Shown piece after piece: positions 17,572 through 26,969 of a stretch of 64,000 nt of DNA (positions are counted from its first letter, which is position 1; every line of letters begins with the position of its first letter). A model generated the notes under the pieces. That model had not been told where the DNA came from and ran no database searches. It was given only the letters and a program-made list of their open reading frames with translations. The position numbers and the translations under genes are program-made. The stretch is from Sphingobacterium puteale (lineage in GTDB: Bacteria; Bacteroidota; Bacteroidia; Sphingobacteriales; Sphingobacteriaceae). The stretch is taken from the NCBI RefSeq assembly GCF_003627955.1, contig NZ_RBWS01000009.1, positions 62,001 to 126,000 of the forward strand, given 5' to 3'.

Positions 17572-19070
17572 AAAAACGATTTGCCTCCTTATGGTTTCGC
17601 CATCTAAAAACAGATTGGATGACTGTTGGACAGCCTCAGCTCAAGGAAATCCCCTTTGTATTGGCAATTTCTACGCATGGCAAGCTGATCGCCAATGCCT
17701 GTAACGTCCTGGCTGAGCAGGAAGGTGTGTATCCAGGTCTAGCCATTGCGGATGCTAAGGCTTTTTTACCTTCCTTAAAAGTGGTCAATGAACGTCCGGG
17801 ATTAACCGAAAAGTTGCTCTATAACATTGCACATTGGTGTATCCGGTATACACCGCTTGTGGCGATAGATCTGCCCGAAGGAATTATTTTGGATATCAGT
17901 GGTTGTGCTCATCTTTGGGGGGGAGAAGAATCTTATTTACAGCATATCGTCTCGCGGTTTAAACACCATGGTTATGACGTACGTGTAGGTATTGCGGATA
18001 CGATCGGCTCGGCTTGGGCAATCGCCCGATTTGGAAATGGAAATACCATTGTGGAGACGGATAAACAGTTTGATGCTATATTGGATTTACCCGCACAGGC
18101 ACTACGGCTAGAGGCTACTGTGCTGCAACGCTTGCAAAGTCTTGGATTAAAAACAATCGGAAGTTTCGCGCGCATGCCACGCACAGCTCTGCGCAGACGT
18201 TTTGGAAAACATTTAGTACTCCGCCTGGATCAGGCCATCGGGGATGAGGATGAATTTATTGTTTCTATAAAACCTATTTTTCCTTACGAAGAACGTTTGC
18301 CCTGCCTGGAGCCCATTTGTACAGCCAATGGCATTGAACTTGCCCTGCAGCAGCTCTTAAACAACATCTGTAAACGTTTAACCGGGGAAGGCAAGGGGGT
18401 TCGGGAAGCGGTGTTACAATGCCATCGGGTGGACGGGAAAATAGAACAGATCAGCATCGGAACCAATCGGGCGACAGCATACCAACAGCATTTATTTCAG
18501 TTATTTGCCCTGAAAATCCCACAGATAGAACCTGCATTGGGCATTGAACTATTTATATTGGAAATCCCCAAAGTTGAAGAAGCAGACCCTGTTCAGGAGA
18601 AGTTATGGAGCCATCGTATCGGACTGGACAATCCTGTTGTAACCGAATTATTGGACCGTCTAAAAAGCAGAGATCCCGCCTGTGAAATTTCACGCTATTT
18701 GCCTGCGGCACATTATTGGCCTGAACGGTCCATGAAAATGGCCAGTTCAGCACAGGAAGTACCTACTGTTGACTGGCAAATTGACAGACCTCGTCCCACC
18801 CGCTTACTGAGTATCCCCGAACCGATTATGGTCACAGCGCCTATTCCGGATTATCCACCCCTGTTATTTCGGTACAAGGGGGAAGTCCATACTGTTAAGA
18901 AGGCAGATGGGCCCGAGCGTATAGAGCGGGAATGGTGGATAGATAAGGGGGAGCATCGTGATTACTATGCTGTTGAGGATGAGAAAGGCCGACGATTTTG
19001 GCTCTATCGCTCGGGGCATTACGATGACCGTGCGCCCAATCAATGGTTTTTACATGGTTTTTTTGCATAA
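17568..19070 (+). CDS. imuB: ImuB, Y-family polymerase-like protein
   Basis: This 500-residue protein is related to DinB/UmuC polymerases. Its N-terminus (MKKRFASLWFRHLKTDWMTV) lacks the first metal-binding Asp of active Y-family enzymes. LDISGCAHLWGGEE keeps one Asp of the second acidic motif. Further landmarks are RVGIADTIGSAWAIARFG, the HhH-like LQSLGLKTIGSFARMPRTAL, and the conserved ImuB C-terminal segment ending WWIDKGEHRDYYAVEDEKGR. It is expected to be a catalytically inactive adaptor that recruits DnaE2 to damaged DNA, as shown for ImuB in other bacteria. It is coupled by overlaps to imuA (4 bp) and dnaE2 (1 bp). Confidence 0.92.
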   Translation: MKKRFASLWFRHLKTDWMTVGQPQLKEIPFVLAISTHGKLIANACNVLAEQEGVYPGLAIADAKAFLPSLKVVNERPGLTEKLLYNIAHWCIRYTPLVAIDLPEGIILDISGCAHLWGGEESYLQHIVSRFKHHGYDVRVGIADTIGSAWAIARFGNGNTIVETDKQFDAILDLPAQALRLEATVLQRLQSLGLKTIGSFARMPRTALRRRFGKHLVLRLDQAIGDEDEFIVSIKPIFPYEERLPCLEPICTANGIELALQQLLNNICKRLTGEGKGVREAVLQCHRVDGKIEQISIGTNRATAYQQHLFQLFALKIPQIEPALGIELFILEIPKVEEADPVQEKLWSHRIGLDNPVVTELLDRLKSRDPACEISRYLPAAHYWPERSMKMASSAQEVPTVDWQIDRPRPTRLLSIPEPIMVTAPIPDYPPLLFRYKGEVHTVKKADGPERIEREWWIDKGEHRDYYAVEDEKGRRFWLYRSGHYDDRAPNQWFLHGFFA

Positions 19071-22000
19071 TGAGGGGATATTGTGAATTACAGGTGACCA
19101 GCAATTTTAGCTTTCTGGAAGGAGCTTCCCATCCGGAAGAGCTGATGGAACGTGCTGCACAATTGGGATATCGCAAAATTGCGGTGACTGACCGGAATAG
19201 TTTTGCAGGGATTGTTCGTGCCCATACCGCCGCTAAAAAACATGGGATTACTCTTATCCCGGCCTGTCGTCTGGACCTGCAGGATGGTCCAAGTTTATTG
19301 GCTTATCCAACGGATAAGGAAGCTTATGGACGACTGTCGTCTTTATTGACCGTAGGTAATCTGCGCGCCGAAAAAGGCAAATGCTCGCTTTATAGATCCG
19401 ATGTGTATCAGTATCAAGAAGGAATCAAATTTATTATCTGCCCCCCTGACAGATTAACAGCCAGATTTGAGCTTGAAGCGGAATTTGCCACATTTGCAAC
19501 AGAATACAGGCAGCAATTGGGGACAGCTTTGTATTTAGGAGTCAAACGGCTCTATCGTGGTGACGATGCAAAGCTTTTATTCCGCATGCAGCAGCTGGGC
19601 GAAAATCTTGCTATCCCCCTTGTTGCCTTGGGGGATGTACATTATCATATTCCAGAACGGCGGGAGTTACAGGATGTTTTGACCTGTATCCGGGAGAAAT
19701 GTACGATCCAGACCGCCGGATTTAAATTGTATCCAAACGCCGAACGTTATCTGAAACCTATAGCAGAGATGGAACGTCTGTTTAGGCCATACCCCGATGC
19801 CATCGCCAGGACAATGGAAATAGCCACAGCATGCTGTTTCTCGCTGGACGATTTAAAATATGTGTATCCGGATGAATTGTCATCCAATGGACGTACTGCA
19901 CAGGAAGAACTGGCCTATTTGACCTGGAAGGGGGCGAAGAGCAGATTTGGTGACCAGATCCCCGCGACCATCTTTGACACCATCCAGATGGAACTTGATT
20001 TTATCGAACGGAAAAATTATGCTTCATATTTTCTGACCGTATATGATTATGTACGTTTTGCCAAGGAAAGAGGTATTTTGTGCCAAGGACGCGGTTCGGC
20101 TGCCAATTCTACCATTTGTTATTGTCTGGGTATTACCTCGGTCAACCCCGCTGAGTTTAGGTTGCTCTTTGCGCGATTTATGTCTGATGCCCGGGATGAA
20201 CCACCGGATATAGATGTTGATTTTGAACATGAACGCCGTGAAGAGGTGATTCAGTATATCTATGAAAAATATGGGCGCAACCGTGCGGCTATTGTGGCCA
20301 CGGTGACGCAGGTAAGGGCTAAAGGGGCTGTTCGCGATGTTGGAAAAGCGATGGGGCTATCCATGGACACCGTTGGCCGTCTGGCGGGTGTGGTAAGCAG
20401 TCATTGGGATAATGACATTGATCTGGAACGTTTAGTGGAACAGGGATTTAATCCCGAAGATCCGCACTTACGTAAAGTGCTTGAACTGACCCATCAATAT
20501 ATTGGGTTTCCAAGGCAATTGGGGCAGCATACCGGCGGCTTTGTCATTACACAGGGCAATCTTCATGAACTCTGTCCGCTGGTCAATGCCCGCATGGATA
20601 ACCGGACCAACCTGGAGTGGAACAAAGATGATCTGGAGGCACTGGGTTTCCTGAAAGTGGATGTATTGGCATTGGGGATGCTGACTTGTATCCGAAAGGC
20701 TTTTGATCTTGCCAAAAGACATTATGGACTGGATCTGACTTTGGCAGGCATTGGTGCTAAACATGACTCGAAGGTGTATGATATGATCTGTCATGCCGAT
20801 ACGCTTGGGGTATTTCAGATCGAGAGCCGGGCGCAGATGTCCATGTTGCCACGACTAAAACCAACGAAGTTTTATGATCTTGTCATTGAGGTGGCCATCG
20901 TACGTCCGGGACCGATACAGGGGGACATGGTACATCCTTATCTGCGCCGGCGTAACAAGGAAGAGGACGTGGACTATCCTAAAGAAGAAATTAAGGCGAT
21001 TCTGGAAAAAACCTTGGGTGTCCCACTTTTTCAGGAACAGGCTATGGAGATTGCAATTGTTGCGGCCGGATTCACCCCCGCTGAAGCAGATGAATTGCGC
21101 CGTAGCATGGCAACCTTTAAGGCAAAAGGGCAGGTGTCGTTTTTCAGGCAAAAGATGATAGACGGTATGGTGAAGAAAGGTTATACGGAAGAGTTCGCCG
21201 TGCGCGTCTTTCGGCAGCTGGAAGGATTCGGTAGCTATGGATTTCCGGAAAGCCATGCGGCCTCTTTTGCACTGCTGGTCTATGTTTCTTCATGGATAAA
21301 ATACCATTATCCCGATATTTTTTCGGCTTCTCTGCTCAATAGCCAGCCCATGGGATTCTATCAGCCGGCACAGATCGTTATTGATGCCGGGCGGCATGGT
21401 GTGAAAGTACTCCCCATAGATATTAACCATTCCCTTTGGGATAACACCTTGGAAGGTGATATGGGCAAACAGCATGCCCTGCGCTTAGGACTTCGTCAGA
21501 TTAAAGGTTTTTCGGAAGAAGAGGCCATGGTGTTGACCGAAGGGCGTAAACAGGGGTATTCGTCGATCACGGCAATGATGGAAGCTGGATTATCCCAGTC
21601 GGGACTGGAGCGCTTAGCTGAAGCAGATGCCTTCCGTTCGCTTGGCATCGACCGTAGACGGGCACTGTGGGAAATCACAGCTTTGGGTGATCGCCCCATT
21701 GGGATATTTGAAGGGAAACCTTCAGCATCAACTGCTGAAGGACAGATTGAACTACCTTTGTTGCGTCCCAGTCAACATGTCGTAGCGGATTATGAAAGGA
21801 CCGGGCTGTCTATCAAAGCACATCCGGTTAGTTTCCTACGTGACAAATTAGATCTGCTCCATGTGGTTCCAACTGAAAAATTAGGGCTAATTAAAAATAA
21901 TATGCCTGTTAAAGTATGTGGATTGATTACCGTACGACAGCGCCCAGGGACTTCCAAAGGTGTGCTATTTGTGACCATCGAAGATGATACCGGCTTTGCA

Positions 22001-22213
22001 AATGTCGTCATCTGGAGTAAGGTATTTGAAAAATACCGAAAAGAGATCCTCCGGGCGAAATTATTTATGGTCGCTGGGAAAGTGCAGGTTGAAGGTGAAG
22101 TGATCCATATTATTGCCGAACGTTGCTTTGATATGTCCGGTTTATTGACAAATCTGGCAGAAGAGGATGACCGCGTAACACATGTTTTTTATAAAGGGCG
22201 AAATTTTCATTGA
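19070..22213 (+). CDS. dnaE2: Error-prone DNA polymerase III alpha subunit DnaE2 (ImuC)
   Basis: From ATG 19070 (TAATG overlap with imuB) the protein has 1047 residues and begins MRGYCELQVTSNFSFLEGAS, the standard DnaE2 N-terminus with its PHP domain. An ATG 27 bp upstream would add nine residues. The polymerase active site is visible in SDARDEPPDIDVDFEHERRE, with VATVTQVRAKGAVRDVGKAM, QLGQHTGGFVIT, LKVDVLALGMLTCI and GVFQIESRAQMSMLPRLKP nearby. A C-terminal OB fold (CGLITVRQRPGTSKGVLFVT) follows DYERTGLSIKAHPVSFLR. It performs translesion synthesis and induced mutagenesis with ImuA and ImuB. Confidence 0.96.
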   Translation: MRGYCELQVTSNFSFLEGASHPEELMERAAQLGYRKIAVTDRNSFAGIVRAHTAAKKHGITLIPACRLDLQDGPSLLAYPTDKEAYGRLSSLLTVGNLRAEKGKCSLYRSDVYQYQEGIKFIICPPDRLTARFELEAEFATFATEYRQQLGTALYLGVKRLYRGDDAKLLFRMQQLGENLAIPLVALGDVHYHIPERRELQDVLTCIREKCTIQTAGFKLYPNAERYLKPIAEMERLFRPYPDAIARTMEIATACCFSLDDLKYVYPDELSSNGRTAQEELAYLTWKGAKSRFGDQIPATIFDTIQMELDFIERKNYASYFLTVYDYVRFAKERGILCQGRGSAANSTICYCLGITSVNPAEFRLLFARFMSDARDEPPDIDVDFEHERREEVIQYIYEKYGRNRAAIVATVTQVRAKGAVRDVGKAMGLSMDTVGRLAGVVSSHWDNDIDLERLVEQGFNPEDPHLRKVLELTHQYIGFPRQLGQHTGGFVITQGNLHELCPLVNARMDNRTNLEWNKDDLEALGFLKVDVLALGMLTCIRKAFDLAKRHYGLDLTLAGIGAKHDSKVYDMICHADTLGVFQIESRAQMSMLPRLKPTKFYDLVIEVAIVRPGPIQGDMVHPYLRRRNKEEDVDYPKEEIKAILEKTLGVPLFQEQAMEIAIVAAGFTPAEADELRRSMATFKAKGQVSFFRQKMIDGMVKKGYTEEFAVRVFRQLEGFGSYGFPESHAASFALLVYVSSWIKYHYPDIFSASLLNSQPMGFYQPAQIVIDAGRHGVKVLPIDINHSLWDNTLEGDMGKQHALRLGLRQIKGFSEEEAMVLTEGRKQGYSSITAMMEAGLSQSGLERLAEADAFRSLGIDRRRALWEITALGDRPIGIFEGKPSASTAEGQIELPLLRPSQHVVADYERTGLSIKAHPVSFLRDKLDLLHVVPTEKLGLIKNNMPVKVCGLITVRQRPGTSKGVLFVTIEDDTGFANVVIWSKVFEKYRKEILRAKLFMVAGKVQVEGEVIHIIAERCFDMSGLLTNLAEEDDRVTHVFYKGRNFH

Positions 22214-22292
22214 TCTTCCATTTATTAATCTCATTTTTGAAATGCGTAAAGCAGGTACGACAGCTGAACGAACTGAAAAGAACATAAAATTT

Positions 22293-23246
22293 ATGAAAAA
22301 AAATATTCTCGTTAATAAAATTGAAATCGAAAAAGAAATTATCATCGATTTGATCAAACAGAATAATCGCGACGGAGCCATTGACCTGATCGCCAACCGT
22401 GCAAATGTAAAATTTAAAACGGCCCGTGATATTGTTCAAATGTTTGACGAAGGCGATATAGATCTTTTCGATGGCAAAGACCTGTTTTTAGTTGATTACG
22501 ACGAGGTGTCCAATAGCGAAGCTTCAGCTGGGGGAGCACCTGAACCGTCTTCTTTTTTGGAAGTAGAACGGGACAAAAGCAAGGGGACGGGGAGTAAGAA
22601 AGGCTTAATAATAGGTTTAGCTGTACTTGCCTTAGGTTTTGTTTTTTTACGCTATGTTGTTGGTTTTAACCATATCGGGCATCATTTGTCGGAACTGGGA
22701 CAGGTGTTTGACAAAAATAATGGGGGGGGAACGGCACTGGATGCTGATACCGCAGACCGAAAAGTCCCTTTGGACTCCGGCGTCACCAGGGTAGCTGATG
22801 CGGAGGACTTCCGGCCTATCGATACCAATCTTCTTACTCCCGAATTCAAATCGGCAGAGATGGCAAGGATTAAAAAAGCTCAATTTGATAAACTTATCCC
22901 CGCAAAGAAGTCTCCCACAGATGAAGATGCACAATTGGCTTTAATTTACCTTACCAATAAGCGATTGACAGAAGTGATCATTCAGCAAAAGTTGAATATC
23001 AAAATTGGCCAATGCTATGAAAACCTCAATAAAGAAGGCAACAAAGATTGTGTAAGCTGCATGATATTACTCTATAATCGGGAAAAGAAACATTGGCAGG
23101 AAGCTCCTGATGGGGAGAATTTCCTGGACAATGCCTATGATTTTTATCTTCCTGATGGGGGGGATACATGGGGCGCCAAGTCTTTAAGTATGCACATTCC
23201 TTATGACTACGCCCTGTTTAAAAAATACGAACCAAAAGATCAATGA
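22293..23246 (+). CDS. Unknown single-pass membrane protein downstream of dnaE2
   Basis: From ATG 22293 (317 residues) the protein starts MKKNILVNKIEIEKEIIIDL. An in-frame ATG further upstream overlaps dnaE2 and gives an unconvincing hydrophobic leader. The first 70 residues form an acidic helical region (KTARDIVQMFDEGDIDLFDG). A membrane helix near residues 105-125 follows (GLIIGLAVLALGFVFLRYVV), then a linker and a C-terminal domain with four Cys-rich positions including CVSCM. No family is recognised. It starts 79 bp after dnaE2 in the same direction, so it may be read through with the mutagenesis cassette, but nothing ties it to DNA repair. Confidence 0.7.
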   Translation: MKKNILVNKIEIEKEIIIDLIKQNNRDGAIDLIANRANVKFKTARDIVQMFDEGDIDLFDGKDLFLVDYDEVSNSEASAGGAPEPSSFLEVERDKSKGTGSKKGLIIGLAVLALGFVFLRYVVGFNHIGHHLSELGQVFDKNNGGGTALDADTADRKVPLDSGVTRVADAEDFRPIDTNLLTPEFKSAEMARIKKAQFDKLIPAKKSPTDEDAQLALIYLTNKRLTEVIIQQKLNIKIGQCYENLNKEGNKDCVSCMILLYNREKKHWQEAPDGENFLDNAYDFYLPDGGDTWGAKSLSMHIPYDYALFKKYEPKDQ

Positions 23247-23264
23247 GTCTTAACACGATGGATA

Positions 23265-24041
23265 TCAGAGTTTGGCACGATACTGTTGCGGCGAAATGCC
23301 AAAGTACTCTTTAAATAGATTTGAAAAATTGGAAACACTGTCATAGCCAATTGCATAGACAATCTGAGCGATCTGTAGGTCTTTGTTTTCCAGGAGATGC
23401 AGTGCTTTCAGTAACCGATGTTGTTTTATAAATTGGAATATGGTCATCTGCAGTTCTTCTTTAAACTGTCTAAACAGCGATCGCTCGGAAATATTAAACT
23501 TTTGGGCAAGTTGAGTAATGGATAATTTATTGGTGAGATTCTCCAGGATAAATGTACAGATAGCCATCATTATATCACTTTGCGCTGCGCTAATTTGTAA
23601 TTGAAAAGGTTTGGCCAATAATAATGGAAGCATAGATTTAAATGCCTCAATGCTTGTTCGTGTCATTGAATCATTTATATTTAGGTTCCAATGCTGTTCA
23701 CCGAAACGTAAAAAATGATCCAATAATTCCTGTGGGGGATATACCGTCAATCTATCATTAAAATGCACCATATCCAGAAAAATAGTTTTTAGTACCATAC
23801 GGGGAGATCGGGAAACTAGTTTATGAGGGACTTGCGCCGGAATAAATACATAAAAATTATTTGGCACACATACGCTATTTCCTTCTGTATAAACAAACAG
23901 CGTTCCATTTGTTGGGCTCAGGAGCTGTACCTGTTCATGGAAATGCATTTCAGTGTTAAATTGACCATACTCACGCAACTCAATTGTTCCATCTCGGAAG
24001 GTCGTAGCACAGGGAAAAACTGATATTGCTGATTTTGGCAT
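23265..24041 (-). CDS. AraC-family transcriptional regulator
   Basis: This 258-residue protein has an N-terminal cupin-like ligand domain (HFHEQVQLLSPTNGTLFVYT) and a C-terminal double HTH of the AraC type (LSITQLAQKFNISERSLFRQ, then AIGYDSVSNFSNLFKEYFGI, SPQQYRAKL). Cupin AraC proteins bind small metabolites or act as sugar or catabolite sensors; the ligand here is not evident. It is divergent from leuA across 189 bp, so control of leuA is possible but unproven. Confidence 0.9.
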   Translation of the reverse strand: MPKSAISVFPCATTFRDGTIELREYGQFNTEMHFHEQVQLLSPTNGTLFVYTEGNSVCVPNNFYVFIPAQVPHKLVSRSPRMVLKTIFLDMVHFNDRLTVYPPQELLDHFLRFGEQHWNLNINDSMTRTSIEAFKSMLPLLLAKPFQLQISAAQSDIMMAICTFILENLTNKLSITQLAQKFNISERSLFRQFKEELQMTIFQFIKQHRLLKALHLLENKDLQIAQIVYAIGYDSVSNFSNLFKEYFGISPQQYRAKL

Positions 24042-24173
24042 TATTCAATACTATTTGTTTTATTTTCAAATATAGAAAATCTTATCGTTCCATTAGATTT
24101 GGGTCGTAGAAACAAGTCTAAATGAAATGATCATGAGCCCGACATCAGCCTAAAGGTAGAATTTGCAGCTGCC

Positions 24174-24207
24174 GAAAGGAATCAGTGGTTCACAAAAGCA
24201 TCCTTTC
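24174..24207 (+). promoter_or_regulatory. Hairpin in the leuA leader
   Basis: GAAAGGA (24174-24180) pairs exactly with TCCTTTC (24201-24207), 23 bp before the leuA ATG. It could influence translation or transcription. No T-tract and no leucine-rich leader peptide are visible, so classical attenuation is not supported. Confidence 0.3.
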
Positions 24208-24230
24208 AGACAACATAAATTGTATAATTG

Positions 24231-25364
24231 ATGAAGCAAGTAAAGATTTTTGACACCACACTACGTGATGGTGAACAAGGGCCAGGTTGCCAACTGTCGT
24301 TAAGAAGTAAACTGGAAATAGCCGAGAAGCTGGATGCTATGGGGGTAGATGTGATCGAAGCCGGATTTCCAATCAGTTCACCGGGTGATTTTAAGGCGGT
24401 GACAGAAATATGTCGAATCGTGAAAAATGCAACAATCTGTGCTTTGGCCCGGGCGCAGAAGAAAGATATTGATGCCGCATCTGAAGCCCTGCGGGGAGCT
24501 AAGATCGCACGTATACAGCTTGGTATCGGTTCATCCGATATCCATATCAAACATAAATTCAATAGCAGTCGGGAAGCTATTTTACAGCAGGCATTTGATA
24601 TGGTCGCTTATGCGTCTGGCCTATGTGATGAGGTGCAATTTTTTGCAGAGGACGCGGGGAGAGCGAAGGACGATTTTTTGGTACAGATGACAGATACAGT
24701 CGTTGAAGCAGGTGCAAAAGTTGTCAACCTACCGGATACGAATGGATTTTGTACCCCTTTTGAATATTTCGAAAAGATATCTTATGTCAACAAGAACAGG
24801 AAATATAAAGAAAAAGCCATCTTATCTGTTCATTGCCACAATGACTTGGGTATGGCAACGGCCAATAGTATAGCGGGATTACTGGCTGGCGCAGAACAGG
24901 TGGAGGGAACGATTAACGGCGTGGGGGAACGTGCGGGAAATGCCGCTATGGAAGAAATCATATTGACACTCCTTATCAAAGAAAGGCTGGGATTAAAAAG
25001 TGGAGTTGATCCCAAATATATTGTTGAGCTCAGTGCTATGGTGGCCAGCGCCATGTCCAATCCCATTCAGGCCAACAAGGCCATTGTCGGTAAAAACGCC
25101 TTTGCTCATTCTTCGGGTATCCATCAGGATGGTGTGTTAAAAGACCGGAGGAATTACGAAATTATTGACCCTCAAATTATTGGAGGGACGCTCCCTGCGT
25201 TGGTACTCTCCGCCAGAAGCGGGCGGGCTGCCTTAAAGGATCGCCTTAATGCATTGGAATTAACCTATCTCCCTGAAGATTTTGAAGATATATATACCAA
25301 ATTTTTGCTGATTGCGGATCAGCAACCTTATGTCGAAGATCGGGATTTGAGAAGACTAATGTAG
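24231..25364 (+). CDS. leuA: 2-Isopropylmalate synthase, short form
   Basis: This 377-residue enzyme condenses acetyl-CoA with 2-ketoisovalerate in leucine synthesis. ATG 24231 is preferred over the TTG directly before it. HMGL/DRE-TIM barrel signatures are FDTTLRDGEQGPGCQLS with the metal-binding Asp, ARIQLGIGSSDIHIKHK, LPDTNGFCTP, VHCHNDLGMATANS (metal-binding His pair) and EGTINGVGERAGNAAMEE. The C-terminal leucine-binding regulatory domain of full-length LeuA (about 500 residues) is absent. The ending looks natural rather than frameshifted. No leuBCD genes are adjacent. Homocitrate or citramalate synthase are alternatives with the same fold. Confidence 0.85.
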   Translation: MKQVKIFDTTLRDGEQGPGCQLSLRSKLEIAEKLDAMGVDVIEAGFPISSPGDFKAVTEICRIVKNATICALARAQKKDIDAASEALRGAKIARIQLGIGSSDIHIKHKFNSSREAILQQAFDMVAYASGLCDEVQFFAEDAGRAKDDFLVQMTDTVVEAGAKVVNLPDTNGFCTPFEYFEKISYVNKNRKYKEKAILSVHCHNDLGMATANSIAGLLAGAEQVEGTINGVGERAGNAAMEEIILTLLIKERLGLKSGVDPKYIVELSAMVASAMSNPIQANKAIVGKNAFAHSSGIHQDGVLKDRRNYEIIDPQIIGGTLPALVLSARSGRAALKDRLNALELTYLPEDFEDIYTKFLLIADQQPYVEDRDLRRLM

Positions 25365-25378
25365 TCTTCTCATCTTTA
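25348..25378. terminator. Bidirectional terminator between leuA and the MFS gene
   Basis: A perfect 10-bp stem (25348-25357 with 25363-25372) and 5-nt loop overlap the leuA stop codon, between two convergent genes. The following T-tract is weak. Confidence 0.5.
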
Positions 25379-25400
25379 CTCCAATATTTCATTGGCATTA

Positions 25401-26849
25401 TTATACTTCACAGTCATACTTTTGCTGAGCGCTAATACAGTTACCCTTCTTTTTCCCAATTGCTGGTAAGCAGATAATACAACAGGCCACCAATAGCAGT
25501 AATAAGATGGATACTGTAGTAGCGGAGCCGTAAGCTGTAGTGATATTGTTCAGCCTGAAAAATGGATTCCCATTTTCATGTAGGAACAGGCCAACAACAA
25601 AAGCAATACCGAGACAAATGGACAGTTGTTGTACGGTAAGATAGATCGCGGATCCTACGCCGATCAATTCTTTGCTGACATCTTTTAAGGCTAACGTCAT
25701 CAGGGATGGTAGTACGCTACCACAGCCAAGCCCATAAAAGAAAAAGAGCAGATGAAGCTGATCGCTTGCGACACTTACTTTATTGAGGACAAGTAAATGA
25801 AGAAACAGGCTCATAACCATTACTCCCAATCCGGTGAGTACAACGGCTTTGCCATGACGTTGAATAAACCGGCTGACTATCAGGCTGGCAACAACGTAAC
25901 CTATCCCCTGATAGACGAAAGCGATGCCTGTCATTGTTGCCGTGTAACTTTTGTCATGCTGTAGATAATTGGAGTTGATAATGAAATAAGCATCCTGGAC
26001 CATGTAATAAGCTAATGCCGCAATCAGTCCCAGATTGAAAACCCTGTTGTCGAAAAGGACGAAGTTAAAAAGCGATTTTTGTCCCGTTTTGTATAGTTCC
26101 TTCTGCTTTTTTAGGAATAACAGCGTAAAGATAAGTGCAGCTGCCAGCAATAATATCGACCAGATCGGCCAATGCAACTCAGGCCCCATGACCAAAGGAG
26201 ATATTAGGCCCATCAAGAGTACAAATAAGCTCAGCATCGGTATAAACGAAATCGTGGATGTAGGGTTTGGCTGGTCTCTGGGAACACAACAGTAAGCGGC
26301 GATACAGGCGAGGATACCTATTGGAATATTAATTAGGAAAATAAGGCGCCAGCTTTCATGGATCCAGGACTGATCGGGAAGTAGTCCCCCGAGCAGTTGT
26401 CCGATCACGGAGGCAATGCCTGCGATGCTACCATATATCCCCAAGGCCATAGCTCGCTTAGAGGCGTCTTCAAAAAGCAGCGTGATCAGCGCGATACCCT
26501 GTGGTACCATCATGCCTGAACTTATCCCTTGCAGTAATCTGCCCATCAGCAGAAGGTAGATATTGCTTGACAGCCCACATATAACCGAAGCAAAAGTAAA
26601 ACCGGCCATACCCATGACGTATAATTTCTTTTTGCCAAAATAGTCTCCGGCATTGCCCGCATTGATCAGCAGGCTGGCGTAGCCGATAATATATAAGATA
26701 ATGATCCACTGGGTTGCACTATTGCTCAGATCCAGGGACTGCTGTATGGTCGGTAGGGAAACATTGATAATAAATAGATCGATGACAAACAAAAAGATGC
26801 CAATGGATAGGATAAAAATGTGAAGCAAATCTTTAATTCGAAAGCGCAT
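25401..26849 (-). CDS. MFS drug exporter, DHA2/EmrB-QacA type
   Basis: This 482-residue protein starts at ATG 26849 (MRFRIKDLLHIFILSIGIFL); a TTG 60 bp upstream lies in the promoter repeats. About 14 membrane helices are visible, with the DHA2 hallmark IDLFIINVSLPTIQQSLDLS in helix 1, NAGDYFGKKKLYVMG in the loop after helix 2, and motif C-like GSIAGIASVIGQLLGGLL in helix 5. It is a proton-driven multidrug or toxic-compound exporter. An HxlR regulator is encoded divergently and probably controls it. The substrate is unknown. Confidence 0.9.
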   Translation of the reverse strand: MRFRIKDLLHIFILSIGIFLFVIDLFIINVSLPTIQQSLDLSNSATQWIIILYIIGYASLLINAGNAGDYFGKKKLYVMGMAGFTFASVICGLSSNIYLLLMGRLLQGISSGMMVPQGIALITLLFEDASKRAMALGIYGSIAGIASVIGQLLGGLLPDQSWIHESWRLIFLINIPIGILACIAAYCCVPRDQPNPTSTISFIPMLSLFVLLMGLISPLVMGPELHWPIWSILLLAAALIFTLLFLKKQKELYKTGQKSLFNFVLFDNRVFNLGLIAALAYYMVQDAYFIINSNYLQHDKSYTATMTGIAFVYQGIGYVVASLIVSRFIQRHGKAVVLTGLGVMVMSLFLHLLVLNKVSVASDQLHLLFFFYGLGCGSVLPSLMTLALKDVSKELIGVGSAIYLTVQQLSICLGIAFVVGLFLHENGNPFFRLNNITTAYGSATTVSILLLLLVACCIICLPAIGKKKGNCISAQQKYDCEV

Positions 26850-26870
26850 ATAGCCAAAGTTTTTGATAAT

Positions 26871-26917
26871 TTTATAGTCAAAAGTAGTTTGGATATTTTT
26901 TATAGTCAAGTAGTTAT
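26871..26917. promoter_or_regulatory. Direct repeats in the MFS/HxlR divergent promoter
   Basis: TTTATAGTCA occurs at 26871-26880 and again at 26899-26908, 28 bp apart. Each copy is followed after zero to two bases by AGTAGTT, so the repeat spans about 17 bp. The location between the exporter and its likely regulator makes it a candidate operator. Confidence 0.5.
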
Positions 26918-26969
26918 AAATGATGTACTTAGTATGGTTTTATGAACTAATGGTCAGTATGAGGTGATT

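Noticed and set aside
24121..24230. T-box or leucine attenuator upstream of leuA
   Set aside because: There is a hairpin but no specifier loop, no T-box consensus, no leucine-rich leader peptide and no T-tract.
24228..25364. LeuA as a frameshifted or truncated pseudogene
   Set aside because: The frame ends with a normal stop followed by a terminator, and short LeuA forms without the regulatory domain are natural. No remnant of the missing domain follows.
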